Assembly: GCF_003892345.1 (NCBI RefSeq)
Contig: NZ_RRUE01000001.1
Coordinates: 1,566,078 to 1,630,077, forward strand
Source of the DNA: Lautropia dentalis
Lineage (GTDB): Bacteria; Pseudomonadota; Gammaproteobacteria; Burkholderiales; Burkholderiaceae_E
DNA: 64,000 nucleotides
Direction: 5' to 3'
Numbering within the stretch: the stretch's first letter is position 1; the number at the start of each line of letters is the position of its first letter. Below the pieces are notes generated by a model. That model worked only from the letters and a program-made list of their open reading frames with translations, was not told the DNA's origin and searched no databases. Below, in pieces: positions 1 through 8,845 of the stretch. The position numbers and the translations under genes were made by a program.

Positions 1-17
1 ACAGGGCGGGTTTTTTT
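1..17 (+). terminator. 3' half of a possible intrinsic terminator
   Basis: The window opens with a G/C-rich stretch (GGGCGGG) followed at once by seven T residues at 11-17. This is what the right arm and U-tract of a rho-independent terminator look like. The left arm would lie before the window, so it cannot be confirmed. Confidence 0.35.
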
Positions 18-69
18 GTGCGGAGAGAGGACTGGCCCTGGTAAAGGGCGGGCAATATGGGAGGCTGCC

Positions 70-507
70 GTGAGTCTTTATGAACAGGACTTTTGGGCAT
101 GGTGCCGTGTGCAGGCGCAGGCCCTGTGTTCAGGGCATCTTGCAGGTCTGGATCTGGTCAATCTGGCAGACGAGATCGAGGAGGCCGGGCAGGCAGATGA
201 AAACGAGCTGCTCTCCCGCCTCGAAGTCCTGTTCATCCACCTGCTGAAATGGCGTTTTCAGCCTGCGCGTCGTGGCCGGAGCTGGCGGCTCTCCATTGCC
301 GAACAGCGACGCAAGATCGCGCGCCGGCTGGAGCGCAGCCCCAGCCTGAAGCACAAACTGCCCGGCATTCTCGTGGACGCCTACGGTGACGCCGTACTGG
401 GGGCCGAGCGGGAAACCGGGCTGGACGCCAGCGTCTTTCCGGCCGAAAGCCCCTGGACCTTCGAGCAGATCATGGACGCAGCATTCCTGCCAGAAGAGGG
501 GCACTGA
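70..507 (+). CDS. DUF29 family protein
   Basis: Protein of about 145 residues that I recognise as DUF29. It begins with the typical YEQDFWAW segment, has an acidic NLADEIEEAG helix, and continues with LLKWRFQPARRGRSW, the family's most conserved block. The GTG at 70 is chosen because GGGAGG lies just upstream and the family usually starts at this tyrosine-rich segment; the TTG at 16 would only add a poorly conserved leader. DUF29 proteins are small, helical, cytoplasmic and of unknown function. The stop codon is one base from the stop of the converging hemL, leaving no room for a separate terminator. Confidence 0.85.
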   Translation: MSLYEQDFWAWCRVQAQALCSGHLAGLDLVNLADEIEEAGQADENELLSRLEVLFIHLLKWRFQPARRGRSWRLSIAEQRRKIARRLERSPSLKHKLPGILVDAYGDAVLGAERETGLDASVFPAESPWTFEQIMDAAFLPEEGH

Positions 508-508
508 G

Positions 509-1798
509 TCAGCCCATCGCCGCCGCCAGGCTCTTCTCTGCCAGCGCCACGGTCTGGTCGATATCCGCGTCCGTGTGGGCCGATGACAGGAAGAAGGCCT
601 CCACCGGCGAGGGGGGCAGATAGACGCCGCCGTCCAGCATCAGGTGGTAGAAGCGTTTGTACTGCTCCAGATTCTGGTCGGTGGCTTCCTCGAAATACGT
701 CGGGGGCGTGGCGCGGAAATACATGCCGCCCAGGCCGCCGAGCGCGCGGGCGCTGAAGGCGGCGCCGGTCTTTTTCGCGGCGGCGTTCAGGCCGTCCACC
801 AGCCGATTCATCTTCCGGGTCAGTTCGTCATGAAAGCCCGGTTTCGAGATCAGGTCCAGCGTGGCGATGCCGGCCGCCATGGCAATCGGGTTGCCCGAGA
901 GCGTGCCGGCCTGATAGACATTGCCCAGCGGCGCAAAGCGCTCCATGATTTTCGCCGGTCCGGCCACGGCACCCACCGGCATGCCGCCCCCGATCACCTT
1001 GCCGAAGGTGGTGAGATCGGGCGTGATGCCGCACCAGCCCTGGGCGCCCGTGAGCGTGACCCGAAAGCCCGACATCACCTCGTCGAAGATCAGCAGGGCG
1101 CCGTACTGGGTACACAGGTCCCGCAGCCCCTGCAGGAAGCCCCCGACCGGGACCATCAGGTTCATGTTGCCCGGAATGGGCTCGACGATCAGGCAGGCCA
1201 CATCATCCGGGTACTGCTCGAAGAGCGCACGCACGCTCTCCAGATCGTTGTAGCGGGCGATCAGCGTATGCTTGACCACATCTTCCGGCACGCCGGCCGA
1301 GCTGGGGTTGCCGAAGGCCAGGGCGCCGCTGCCGGCCTTCACCAGCAGGCTGTCGGCCGTACCGTGGTAGCAGCCCTCGAACTTGATGATGCGGTTGCGC
1401 CCCGTATAGCCGCGGGCCAGCCGCAGTGCCGACATGGTGGATTCCGTGCCGGAACTCGTAAAGCGCACGCGTTCCACGTGCGGGAACATGGCGCAGATCT
1501 TCTCGGCGAGCACGCTCTCGTTCACGCAGGGCGCGCCATACGACAGCCCGTTGGCTGCAGCGGCCTGCACGGCGGCAATCACCTCCGGGTGGGCGTGCCC
1601 GACGATGGCCGGCCCCCAGGAACCCACATAGTCGATGTAGCGCTTGCCTTCCACATCCCACAGGTACGCACCCCCGGCCCGCTGGATGAAGCGCGGCGTG
1701 CCTCCCACGGCCCGGAAGGCCCGTACGGCCGAGTTGACCCCACCGACCAGAACCTGGCTGGCCCGGTCGAATTCCTGCTGGTTGGTCTGCTGCGTCAT
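509..1798 (-). CDS. hemL: Glutamate-1-semialdehyde 2,1-aminomutase
   Basis: PLP enzyme of about 429 residues that converts glutamate-1-semialdehyde to 5-aminolevulinate, the committed precursor of haem in the C5 pathway. It is full length for the family. [15 protein letters not shown] carries the PLP-binding lysine at about residue 267; [10 protein letters not shown] is the cofactor-ring aspartate region and SSGTES binds phosphate. The ATG at 1798 starts [10 protein letters not shown] and is preceded by AAGGAA at good spacing; the open frame extends further upstream but without conserved sequence. It converges on the DUF29 gene and diverges from the lipoprotein trio. Confidence 0.97.
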   Translation of the reverse strand: MTQQTNQQEFDRASQVLVGGVNSAVRAFRAVGGTPRFIQRAGGAYLWDVEGKRYIDYVGSWGPAIVGHAHPEVIAAVQAAAANGLSYGAPCVNESVLAEKICAMFPHVERVRFTSSGTESTMSALRLARGYTGRNRIIKFEGCYHGTADSLLVKAGSGALAFGNPSSAGVPEDVVKHTLIARYNDLESVRALFEQYPDDVACLIVEPIPGNMNLMVPVGGFLQGLRDLCTQYGALLIFDEVMSGFRVTLTGAQGWCGITPDLTTFGKVIGGGMPVGAVAGPAKIMERFAPLGNVYQAGTLSGNPIAMAAGIATLDLISKPGFHDELTRKMNRLVDGLNAAAKKTGAAFSARALGGLGGMYFRATPPTYFEEATDQNLEQYKRFYHLMLDGGVYLPPSPVEAFFLSSAHTDADIDQTVALAEKSLAAAMG

Positions 1799-2059
1799 GC
1801 TGGTTCCTTGCAATGCGGATGGAGAAGACGGATGCCCCGCATTGTGCGTCCATCGGTGCGCGGATGCAAAGATCACCGCGCAGGGTTGCTGCAGCCGCAG
1901 CGCCCCGTTCTGCCCCGTCCGTCGGCCAGAGGCATCCTTCCATCGTCCCTGGCCCATGTGCATCCCCCGTTTTTGTTGGTCTGTTTCTACACGGACGATC
2001 CAGTGCCCCCGCTGGCCAGTATGATGCGTGACAGGTCTGTTCTACTGTGAAATACCACC

Positions 2060-2728
2060 ATGAAAAAACTGATTTCCGTTGCCCTGGGCGTTTCCCTGCT
2101 GGGTCTGGCCGGTTGTGCCACCGAAGGCTCGCGCGTGGTCGAGAGCCAGAAGGTCAACACCTACAACACGCCTTACCACGGCCAGAAGTCGCTGATCGCC
2201 GTGGGCAAGTTCGCCAACAAGTCCAGCTACATGAACGGCATCTTCCAGGATGGTGAAGACCGTCTGGGCAACCAGTCCAAGAGCATCCTGATGACGCACC
2301 TGCAGCAGACGGGGCGCTTCCGTGTGCTGGACCGCTCCAACATGGACGAAACCGCCCAGGAAGCGAAGATCAGGGGCCAGGCCCAGAACATGCAGGGCGC
2401 AACCTACATCATCACGGGTGATGTGACCGGGTTCGGTCGCAAGGACGTGGGTGACAAGCAGCTCTTCGGCCTGCTGGGCCGTGGCAAGCGCCAGGTGGCC
2501 TACGCCAAGGTCATGCTCAACGTGGTGAACGTCAACACCACAGAAGTCGCCTTCTCGGCCGAAGGTGCCGGTGAATACGACCTCTCCAGCCGTGAGGTGC
2601 TGGGCTTTGGCGGTACCAGCGGCTATGACGCCACGCTCAACGGCAAGGTGCTGGATCTGGCCATCCGCGAGGCGGTGAACAACCTGGTGGCCGGCATCGA
2701 ATCGGGCCGCTGGACGCCGGACAACTGA
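2060..2728 (+). CDS. CsgG/HfaB-type lipoprotein
   Basis: Lipoprotein of 222 residues. The signal peptide ends in a clear lipobox (LAGC, lipidated Cys at 19). The mature part resembles the CsgG family: SLIAVGKFANKSSY, a TGRFRVLDRSNMDE block and ATYIITGDVTGFGRK. CsgG proteins can form outer-membrane secretion pores, but this branch usually occurs beside DUF4810 and DUF799 lipoproteins, as here, rather than with curli genes. It is the first of three closely packed genes (14 bp to the next). There is no obvious ribosome-binding site before the ATG. A role in building or maintaining an envelope complex is inferred from family and context only. Confidence 0.88.
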   Translation: MKKLISVALGVSLLGLAGCATEGSRVVESQKVNTYNTPYHGQKSLIAVGKFANKSSYMNGIFQDGEDRLGNQSKSILMTHLQQTGRFRVLDRSNMDETAQEAKIRGQAQNMQGATYIITGDVTGFGRKDVGDKQLFGLLGRGKRQVAYAKVMLNVVNVNTTEVAFSAEGAGEYDLSSREVLGFGGTSGYDATLNGKVLDLAIREAVNNLVAGIESGRWTPDN

Positions 2729-2742
2729 GCAGGGGGTCGGCC

Positions 2743-3171
2743 ATGAAAAGCCGGTTCTGCCGACTGGCGCTGGCAGCGGCCCCCGCGCTGCTGCTGGCTG
2801 CGTGCGCGTCGGCGCCGAAGCCCCTCTTTCACTGGGGGGAGTATCCCGATGCCGTCTATGGCTACTACCAGGACAGCGGTGACTGGGACAGCCAGGAAAA
2901 GGTGCTGACCAAAGCCATCACCGAGGCCCGCTCGAAAAATCTGAAGGTGGGCCCGGGCATCTACGCGCAGCTGGGCCTGGTCATGGCCAAACAGGGGCGG
3001 GATGCCGAAGCGCAGGCGGCGTTCAGGCAGGAAGCCATGCTGTATCCCGAATCTGCCGTGTTCATGCAGCGTCTGACCGGCATGAAACGGGGCGGCAAGG
3101 ACACCTCCGGCACGCCGCAGGCCCCGAAGGATGATGCGCCAAAGGCCGGGCAGGGAGGTTCTGCATCGTGA
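2743..3171 (+). CDS. DUF4810 lipoprotein
   Basis: Small lipoprotein of 142 residues, second gene of the trio. Lipobox LAAC with the lipidated Cys at about 21. The HWGEYPDAVYGYYQD block and the helical segment around IYAQLGLVMAKQGRDAEAQAAF, which looks like a single TPR-like hairpin, are typical of DUF4810. The C-terminus is a flexible Lys/Gly/Ala/Pro tail. Members are nearly always found between a CsgG-like lipoprotein and a DUF799 lipoprotein, which fits here. Function is unknown; a periplasmic adaptor of the same complex is a reasonable guess. Confidence 0.85.
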   Translation: MKSRFCRLALAAAPALLLAACASAPKPLFHWGEYPDAVYGYYQDSGDWDSQEKVLTKAITEARSKNLKVGPGIYAQLGLVMAKQGRDAEAQAAFRQEAMLYPESAVFMQRLTGMKRGGKDTSGTPQAPKDDAPKAGQGGSAS

Positions 3172-3214
3172 AGCTCATGTCTGTCTTGCTGCCCGCCCGG
3201 GGAGGCCCTGCATC

Positions 3215-3880
3215 ATGAAGAAACTGACCATTTCGCTTGCCGTGCTGGGGGCCATGCTGCTGGGAGGCTGTGCGTCCCAGAAGCCGGGCTACGATTACAC
3301 GGCATTTCGCCAGGCCCGTCCGCGCTCGATCCTGGTGGTGATGCCCACCAACGATTCACCGGACATCAAGGGCGCAACCAGCGTGCTGGCCCGTGCCACG
3401 GTGCCGCTGGCGGAAAAGGGGTATTACGTCTTTCCGGTGGCGGTGGTCGATGAGATGTTCCGGCAGAACGGCCTGACGGGTGGACACGACATCCAGTCGG
3501 CCCCCATCCGGAAGGTGCGGGAAATCTTCGGTGCCGATGCCATTCTGTACCTGCACGTGGAAGAGTACGGTACCAGCTACCAGATCCTGAGCAGCGACAC
3601 GCGCGTGTCGGTGAGCGGCAAGCTGGTGGACCTGAAGACCGGGCAGACGCTCTGGGAGGGCCGCGCAAAACACGTGGACAACGGTTCGAACGGCGGCGGC
3701 GGCCTGATCGCCTCGCTGGTTTCTGCGGTGGCCAACCAGATCATCGGATCGGCCACGGACCGTGGTTATCAGGTGGCCGCCACGGCGGATGCACAGCTCT
3801 TTTACTACGGCGATCGGGGTGGAGTGCTGATGGGGCCGTATCACCCCGATTACCAGAAGGATTACCAGAACGACCGATGA
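3215..3880 (+). CDS. DUF799 (GNA1162-like) lipoprotein
   Basis: Lipoprotein of about 221 residues, third gene of the trio. It starts at the ATG at 3215 (MKKLTIS), which is preceded by GGGGAGG and gives a proper signal peptide with lipobox LGGC (Cys 19). The body, with SILVVMPTNDSPDIKG, a GYYVFPVAVVDEMF block and ADAILYLHVEEYGTSY, matches DUF799, the family of the meningococcal lipoprotein GNA1162. These have a TolB-N-like alpha/beta fold and are thought to act in envelope assembly or transport. It is translated with the two preceding genes and is probably their partner. A strong RNA hairpin lies about 87 bp after the stop. Confidence 0.87.
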   Translation: MKKLTISLAVLGAMLLGGCASQKPGYDYTAFRQARPRSILVVMPTNDSPDIKGATSVLARATVPLAEKGYYVFPVAVVDEMFRQNGLTGGHDIQSAPIRKVREIFGADAILYLHVEEYGTSYQILSSDTRVSVSGKLVDLKTGQTLWEGRAKHVDNGSNGGGGLIASLVSAVANQIIGSATDRGYQVAATADAQLFYYGDRGGVLMGPYHPDYQKDYQNDR

Positions 3881-3966
3881 CGCCTGCGCGCCTGCCTTCA
3901 GGACGGGGGCAGGCAACAGTTGCAGTGAAGGCAGCCCGACAGCTGCCCGATGGCGGCTACCACCAC

Positions 3967-4019
3967 ATGGCGGCTTCATGAGCCTGCTCCCGCAAGGGAG
4001 GGGGACATGAAGTCGCCAT
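3967..4019 (+). terminator. Long RNA hairpin with GCAA tetraloop after the lipoprotein trio
   Basis: The arms 3967-3980 (ATGGCGGCTTCATG) and 4006-4019 (CATGAAGTCGCCAT) pair over 14 bp with one G-U wobble. Inside is a second 5-bp stem, CTCCC (3987-3991) with GGGAG (3996-4000), closed by GCAA, a GNRA tetraloop. Only a weak T-rich stretch follows, so it may be an mRNA 3'-end stabiliser or a terminator of the lipoprotein operon rather than a textbook intrinsic terminator. Confidence 0.5.
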
Positions 4020-4030
4020 TTCTGTTGGCA

Positions 4031-4062
4031 TGGCAGTTCTGTCTGTAGTCGTGGCAGTTCTG
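4031..4062. promoter_or_regulatory. Direct repeat of TGGCAGTTCTG, two helical turns apart
   Basis: The 11-mer TGGCAGTTCTG occurs at 4031-4041 and again at 4052-4062, start to start 21 bp. Two half-sites on the same DNA face about 320 bp before acoX could be an activator site. This is inference from spacing only. Confidence 0.25.
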
Positions 4063-4342
4063 GCAACGCCCCGGATCTGCGGGGCGGAGCTTGATGGTGC
4101 AGGGGCTCCCATGTCCGGAATGCACATCCATTTCGATCCTGCCTTCCGGGCAGACATATCCTCTTTGGTCCTGCCTTCGGGGAAGGCCGAAACTTGCCAG
4201 AAGCTTCGCCGTATCAGGGTAATTTCTCCCCCGGAGTTTCCCGAAAAAACCGGTGTGCAGAAATATTTGCTGACAAAACCGGCTGTTGGTTCACATGCAC
4301 GCCTGTCTGCCGTGTCAGTCTGCAAACCGTGGCCTGGTGAAT

Positions 4343-4359
4343 GAATGCATGACACGCTC
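4343..4359 (+). repeat. Dispersed repeat family 1, partial copy
   Basis: GAATGCATGACACGCTC: core of the intergenic repeat described under findings, 20 bp before the acoX start. Confidence 0.55.
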
Positions 4360-4378
4360 AAGGGCGGGGGGGACAGAC

Positions 4379-5467
4379 ATGGCGCACGGTTCGGAGCCTG
4401 TTCGTGTGGGCATGATTGCCAATCCGGTATCGGCAAGAGATGTACGGCGCGTGCTCTCGGATGCGGCGGGGCTTACCCTGGGAGAACGTGTGGCCATGCT
4501 GCTGCGCGTGCTGCGGGTGCTGGCTTCGATGGGCGTGGACGAGGTGCTGCTCATGCCCGAGCGCGAAGGGCTGCGGGCGCTGCTGGATCGCCAGCTGCTT
4601 CGGGAGAGCAGTCAGGCGTATCGCCGGCTGCCCACGCTGCGCTGGCTGGACATGACGGTCAGCGGATCGGTGGCGGACACGCTTGCGGCGGCATCGCTCA
4701 TGCGTGATCAGGGGGTGCGTGCCCTGATGGTGATGGGCGGCGATGGTACGCATCGCGCAGTCGCCTCGGTATGCAGGGATGTGCCGATCGTGGGAATTTC
4801 CACGGGTACGAACAACGCATTTCCGCCCATGCGGGAAGTGACGGTCACCGCCATGGCCACCGCGCTGTATGTCAGGGGGCGTATTCCGGAAGCCGTGGCG
4901 GTCAGAAATGAAAAGCGCCTGGATGTGCGCTGCATCGATACCCAGAGGGAGCGTGTACGGGAAGATATTGCGCTCATCGATGTGGGCGTGCTGAACGAGC
5001 GGATTCTGGGGGCGAGGGCCATCGGTGATGCCGGCTCGCTTCATACGATTCTGGTGACGCAGGCTTCTCCCGAGGCCGTGGGGCTGTCCGGCGTGGCGGC
5101 GATGCTGCAGCCGGTAGGGCGTCATGAACCGGGGGGCCTGATGGTGAGACTGGGCACGGGGGACGAAACCCTGCGGGAAGGGCAGATGCATCGCGCACCG
5201 TGGACGCTGCATGCGGCGCTCGCCCCCGGGCTGATCACAGCAATACCTGTCCGGTCGTGGCGATGGCTGCCTGCCGGGGAGATCTGGGAAATCAGCGGAC
5301 AGGATGGCCTGCTGTCACTCGATGGCGAGCGGGAAATGGCATTCCGTTCCCATGAGCGGGTGGAAATCTGCCTGCATGATCAGGGCCTGAAAACACTCGA
5401 TGTCCCGGCCTGTCTGCATTACGCGGCACGGGAGCACCTGCTGCTCGAACATGAAGCGGCAGGATGA
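4379..5467 (+). CDS. acoX: AcoX, NAD-kinase-like protein of acetoin catabolism
   Basis: Protein of about 362 residues. It has the ATP-NAD kinase fold signature VMGGDGTHR (GGDG motif) and GISTGTNNAFP. It is followed by acoA, acoB and acoC in the order known from Cupriavidus acoXABC, which identifies it as AcoX. The exact role of AcoX is not established; it is not needed for the dehydrogenase reaction itself. The ATG at 4379 is chosen because a GGGGGGACAGAC purine tract precedes it; an upstream in-frame start at 4286 would add an unconserved leader overlapping the repeat copy. About 185 bp separate it from acoA. Confidence 0.9.
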   Translation: MAHGSEPVRVGMIANPVSARDVRRVLSDAAGLTLGERVAMLLRVLRVLASMGVDEVLLMPEREGLRALLDRQLLRESSQAYRRLPTLRWLDMTVSGSVADTLAAASLMRDQGVRALMVMGGDGTHRAVASVCRDVPIVGISTGTNNAFPPMREVTVTAMATALYVRGRIPEAVAVRNEKRLDVRCIDTQRERVREDIALIDVGVLNERILGARAIGDAGSLHTILVTQASPEAVGLSGVAAMLQPVGRHEPGGLMVRLGTGDETLREGQMHRAPWTLHAALAPGLITAIPVRSWRWLPAGEIWEISGQDGLLSLDGEREMAFRSHERVEICLHDQGLKTLDVPACLHYAAREHLLLEHEAAG

Positions 5468-5652
5468 CGCGTCGCGCTGCGCGTCCCTTCCGGAATTTGC
5501 TGCACACACGCAAGTATCCCGAATACACCAGATACCAGGACACCCTGGGAATCTCACGCCACCGATGACAGCATGGGGAGCGCGCCCCCCCATCCTGCAC
5601 CGCCCAGTCCGGTGCGGGCATTTCGAGCCCGGGCGCACAGGAGGAGAACGAT

Positions 5653-6633
5653 ATGAGTCATGAAACGCCGCTCGACCGGGAGACACTGCTGGATGTGTAC
5701 CGGAAGATGCGCACGATCCGCGATTTCGAGGAGCGTCTGCACATCGATTTTTCCCGGGGAGACATTCCGGGATTCGTGCATCTGTATGCCGGAGAGGAAG
5801 CCGTAGCCGTGGGTGTGCTGCGTCATCTGCATGACGACGACCGCATTGCCAGTACACACCGGGGACACGGGCACTGCATTGCCAAGGGCGTGGATGTGCA
5901 CGGCATGATGAAGGAGATCTACGGCAAGCGTGATGGCGTCTGCCATGGCAAGGGCGGGTCGATGCACATTGCCGATCTGTCGCGCGGCATGATGGGGGCC
6001 AATGGAATCCTCGGTGCGGGCGCACCGCTGGTATGCGGCGCAGCACTGGCAGCGAAATACCGGGGCAAGGGAGATGTGGGTGTGACCTTCTGCGGGGATG
6101 GTGCCGCCAACCAGGGCACGGTGCTGGAGAGCCTGAACCTTGCCGCGATCTGGAACCTGCCTGTCATCTTCGTGGTGGAAAACAATGGCTATGCCGAATC
6201 GACCTCACGCGATTATGCAACGGCCGTCAGCAGCTTTGCCGACCGGGGCGCCGGGTTCGGCATTCCGGGCGTGACCGTGGATGGCAATGACTTCTTTGCG
6301 GTTCATGAGGCTGCGGGCGAGATCATCCGCAGGGCGCGCGAAGGCGGGGGACCTGCGCTGCTCGAATGCAAGACCGACCGCTTCTATGGCCATTTCGAGG
6401 GGGATGCGCAGACCTACCGGGCGCCTGGTGAGGTGGACATGCTGCGTGCCGACCACGACTGCCTGAAGATCTTCCGGGCCCGGGTCGAAGAGGCAGGCGT
6501 GCTGGAGGCAGCCGAACTGGACGCCATCGACCGTGAGGTGGCCACGCTGATCGAGGCCTCGGTCGTGGCGGCACAGGCCTCGCCCGAACCGTCGGCAGCC
6601 GATCTGCTGGCCGATGTCTACGTGAAATACTGA
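5653..6633 (+). CDS. acoA: Acetoin dehydrogenase E1 component, alpha subunit
   Basis: Protein of 326 residues, the TPP-binding E1 alpha subunit of the acetoin:DCPIP oxidoreductase/dehydrogenase complex, which cleaves acetoin into acetaldehyde and an acetyl group. The thiamine-diphosphate motif runs from GDG (about 148) to NN (about 177). The histidine pair in STHRGHGHCI and the CHGKGGSMHI block are typical of this E1 family. AGGAGG sits a few bases before the ATG. It forms an operon with acoB (71 bp gap) and acoC. Pyruvate and branched-chain E1 subunits are related, but the acoX/acoC neighbours decide for acetoin. Confidence 0.94.
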   Translation: MSHETPLDRETLLDVYRKMRTIRDFEERLHIDFSRGDIPGFVHLYAGEEAVAVGVLRHLHDDDRIASTHRGHGHCIAKGVDVHGMMKEIYGKRDGVCHGKGGSMHIADLSRGMMGANGILGAGAPLVCGAALAAKYRGKGDVGVTFCGDGAANQGTVLESLNLAAIWNLPVIFVVENNGYAESTSRDYATAVSSFADRGAGFGIPGVTVDGNDFFAVHEAAGEIIRRAREGGGPALLECKTDRFYGHFEGDAQTYRAPGEVDMLRADHDCLKIFRARVEEAGVLEAAELDAIDREVATLIEASVVAAQASPEPSAADLLADVYVKY

Positions 6634-6704
6634 TTCAGTGCCCCAGCGCTGCGGAGACGGCAAACCGGCAGCGGCGCGAAGCACAGCATGAAGGAGACGA
6701 ACAA

Positions 6705-7715
6705 ATGGCCAGAAAACTGAGCATGAAGCTGGCGATCAATGAAGCCATTGCCCAGGAAATGGCACGCGATGAAAGCGTGATCATGATGGGAGAGGATATC
6801 GTGGGGGGCGCAGGTGCTGCAGGTGAGGACGATGCCTGGGGCGGTGTGCTGGGGGTGACCAAGGGGCTGTACCAGAAATTCGGCAATCGCCTGCTGGATA
6901 CTCCGCTGTCGGAATCGGCATACATCGGTGCGGCCATCGGTGCGGCATCCTGCGGCATGCGACCGGTTGCCGAGCTGATGTTCATCGATTTTGCCGGGGT
7001 CTGTTTCGACCAGATATTCAACCAGGCCGCCAAGTTCCGCTATATGTTCGGCGGCAAGGCACGTACCCCGGTGGTGATCCGGGCCATGGTGGGCGCGGGC
7101 TTTCGGGCGGCTGCCCAGCACAGCCAGATGCTGACGCCGGTATTCACGCACATTCCGGGCCTGAAGGTGGTCTGTCCATCCAGCCCGTATGACACGAAGG
7201 GGCTGCTGATTCAGGCCATCCGCGATGATGATCCGGTGATTTTCTGCGAGCACAAGAGCCTGTACGGACTGGAAGGCGATGTGCCTGAGAGCAGTTACGC
7301 CATTCCCTTCGGTGAGGCCAATGTGGTGCGCGAGGGCAGGGATGTCACCATCGTGACCTACGGCCTGATGGTGCACCGGGCGATGGAGGCTGCAGCGCAG
7401 CTGGAAAAGGAAAGGATTTCGTGCGAGGTGATCGACCTGCGTACCCTGTCGCCGCTGGACATGGATACGGTGCTGGAATCGGTGGAGAACACCGGGCGCC
7501 TCGTGGTGGTGGATGAGGCCAGCCCCCGCTGCAATATCGCCACCGATATTTCCGCACAGGTGTGCCAGGAAATCTTCGATGCGCTGGAAAGCGGCATCCA
7601 GATGGTGGTGCCGCCGCATACCCCGGTGCCATTTTCGCCCACACTGGAAGACCTGTATCTGCCCTCTGCCGAAGGCATTGCCGCGGCTGCCCGCAAAACC
7701 ATGAAAGGAAACTGA
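6705..7715 (+). CDS. acoB: Acetoin dehydrogenase E1 component, beta subunit
   Basis: Protein of 336 residues, transketolase-type beta subunit that completes the TPP site of AcoA in an alpha2-beta2 E1. MMGEDIVGGAG, the DTPLSE block and RPVAELMFIDFAGVCFDQIFN are typical of E1 beta. The ribosome-binding site AAGGAG lies before the ATG. The stop is followed after three bases by the acoC start, so the two are translationally linked. The frame is full length with no interruptions. Confidence 0.94.
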   Translation: MARKLSMKLAINEAIAQEMARDESVIMMGEDIVGGAGAAGEDDAWGGVLGVTKGLYQKFGNRLLDTPLSESAYIGAAIGAASCGMRPVAELMFIDFAGVCFDQIFNQAAKFRYMFGGKARTPVVIRAMVGAGFRAAAQHSQMLTPVFTHIPGLKVVCPSSPYDTKGLLIQAIRDDDPVIFCEHKSLYGLEGDVPESSYAIPFGEANVVREGRDVTIVTYGLMVHRAMEAAAQLEKERISCEVIDLRTLSPLDMDTVLESVENTGRLVVVDEASPRCNIATDISAQVCQEIFDALESGIQMVVPPHTPVPFSPTLEDLYLPSAEGIAAAARKTMKGN

Positions 7716-7718
7716 GAG

Positions 7719-8834
7719 ATGGCTGAAATCACACCGATCGTCATGCCCAAATGGGGCCTTTCGATGAAGGAAGGCAAGGTCAACGCCTGGCTCGTGGAGG
7801 TGGGTACGCGTATCGAAGTGGGCATGCCCATTCTCGATGTGGAAACCGACAAGATCGCCAATGAGGTGGAAGCCCCGGATGCGGGACTGCTGCGCCGTCA
7901 GCTGGCGGCCGAAGGTGACGTGCTGCCAGTCAAGGCACTGCTGGGCGTACTGGCCGAAGAAAGTGTTTCCGATGCGGAGATCGATGCGTTCATCGCCGCC
8001 TATCAGGTACCCGATGAAGGGGACGGGGAAGAAGATGAAACCGGCCCCAGCGACCAGCATGTCGAGGTGGACGGCATTCGTGTGCGCTACCAGCAGACCG
8101 GCAGCGGAAGCCCTGTACTGCTGATCCATGGATTCGGTGGCGATCTGAACAACTGGCTCTTCAACATCGATGAGCTGGCCAGCCGGCATACGGTCATCGC
8201 GCTGGATCTGCCGGCCCATGGCGCATCGGACGTGCGCTTGCCCGCATCGCACGACCTGGCGGGCATGGCAGCCTTCGTCCACCGTTTCCTGCAGGAAACC
8301 GGATACACCAGGGTGGACATCATGGCCCATTCGATGGGTGGTGCCATTGCTGTACAGTTGGCGCAGGATGTACCCGATGCCGTTGGCAAACTCGTGCTGG
8401 TGTCGCCCTGTGGATTTGGCGAAGCCATCAACATGGGTTATGTGGATGGCTTCATCGATGCCGAATCGAGGCGGGATCTGAAGCCGGTGCTGGGCCTGCT
8501 GCTGGCAGACCCTTCGGCCGTGACCCGGGCGATGGTGGACGAGAGCCTGCGCTACAAGCGGCTCGATGGCGTGCAGGATGCCCTGCGGGCACTGCGTGAC
8601 GCGATGTTTGCCGATGGCCGCCAGCGTGCGCTTCCCGGCCTGGCACTCGATGTGAAGCGGCATCCGCTGCTGCTGCTGTGGGGGCGGGATGACCAGGTGG
8701 TGCCCGTTGCGCACGCAGAGGCGGTGCCGGACGGTACGAAAACCGTGCTGTACGAGGCTTCCGGGCACATGTGCCACATGGACCATGCGGCCGAGGTGAA
8801 TCCGGTGGTGCTGGCGTTCCTGGAAGGGAGCTGA
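7719..8834 (+). CDS. acoC: Acetoin dehydrogenase E2 (dihydrolipoyl acetyltransferase, alpha/beta-hydrolase type)
   Basis: Protein of 371 residues with two parts. Residues 1-80 are a lipoyl domain with the modified lysine in DVETDKIANEVEAP (K45). Residues about 115-371 are an alpha/beta hydrolase fold with AHSMGG (nucleophile S205) and a C-terminal GHMCHMDH histidine. This architecture distinguishes AcoC from the trimer-forming E2 of pyruvate dehydrogenase. It transfers the acetyl group to CoA. The linker 97-113 is Asp/Glu/Gly-rich. No lipoamide dehydrogenase (E3) gene follows, so E3 must come from elsewhere in the genome. The G-rich tandem repeat starts 11 bp after the stop. Confidence 0.95.
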   Translation: MAEITPIVMPKWGLSMKEGKVNAWLVEVGTRIEVGMPILDVETDKIANEVEAPDAGLLRRQLAAEGDVLPVKALLGVLAEESVSDAEIDAFIAAYQVPDEGDGEEDETGPSDQHVEVDGIRVRYQQTGSGSPVLLIHGFGGDLNNWLFNIDELASRHTVIALDLPAHGASDVRLPASHDLAGMAAFVHRFLQETGYTRVDIMAHSMGGAIAVQLAQDVPDAVGKLVLVSPCGFGEAINMGYVDGFIDAESRRDLKPVLGLLLADPSAVTRAMVDESLRYKRLDGVQDALRALRDAMFADGRQRALPGLALDVKRHPLLLLWGRDDQVVPVAHAEAVPDGTKTVLYEASGHMCHMDHAAEVNPVVLAFLEGS

Positions 8835-8845
8835 TCTGCTTCCCT

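Larger units (their letters stand above)
3881..4378. other. Intergenic region between lipoprotein trio and aco operon
   Basis: A stretch of 498 bp without a credible gene. It holds a long hairpin (3967-4019), a repeated 11-mer TGGCAGTTCTG 21 bp apart (4031-4041 and 4052-4062), a more AT-rich stretch at about 4215-4290, and a partial copy of the dispersed ATGACACGC repeat (4343-4359). The promoter of acoX should be here, but I found no convincing sigma-54 or sigma-70 site. Confidence 0.6.

Noticed and set aside
644-2050. Open frame antisense to hemL and a similar one antisense to siderophore receptor B (60816-62765)
   Set aside because: Both mirror highly conserved genes and show no protein features of their own.
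4140-4200. Sigma-54 promoter for acoX (GGCCGAAACTTGCC)
   Set aside because: The GG and GC elements are one base closer than the strict sigma-54 spacing allows. Other candidates in the region also have wrong spacing.
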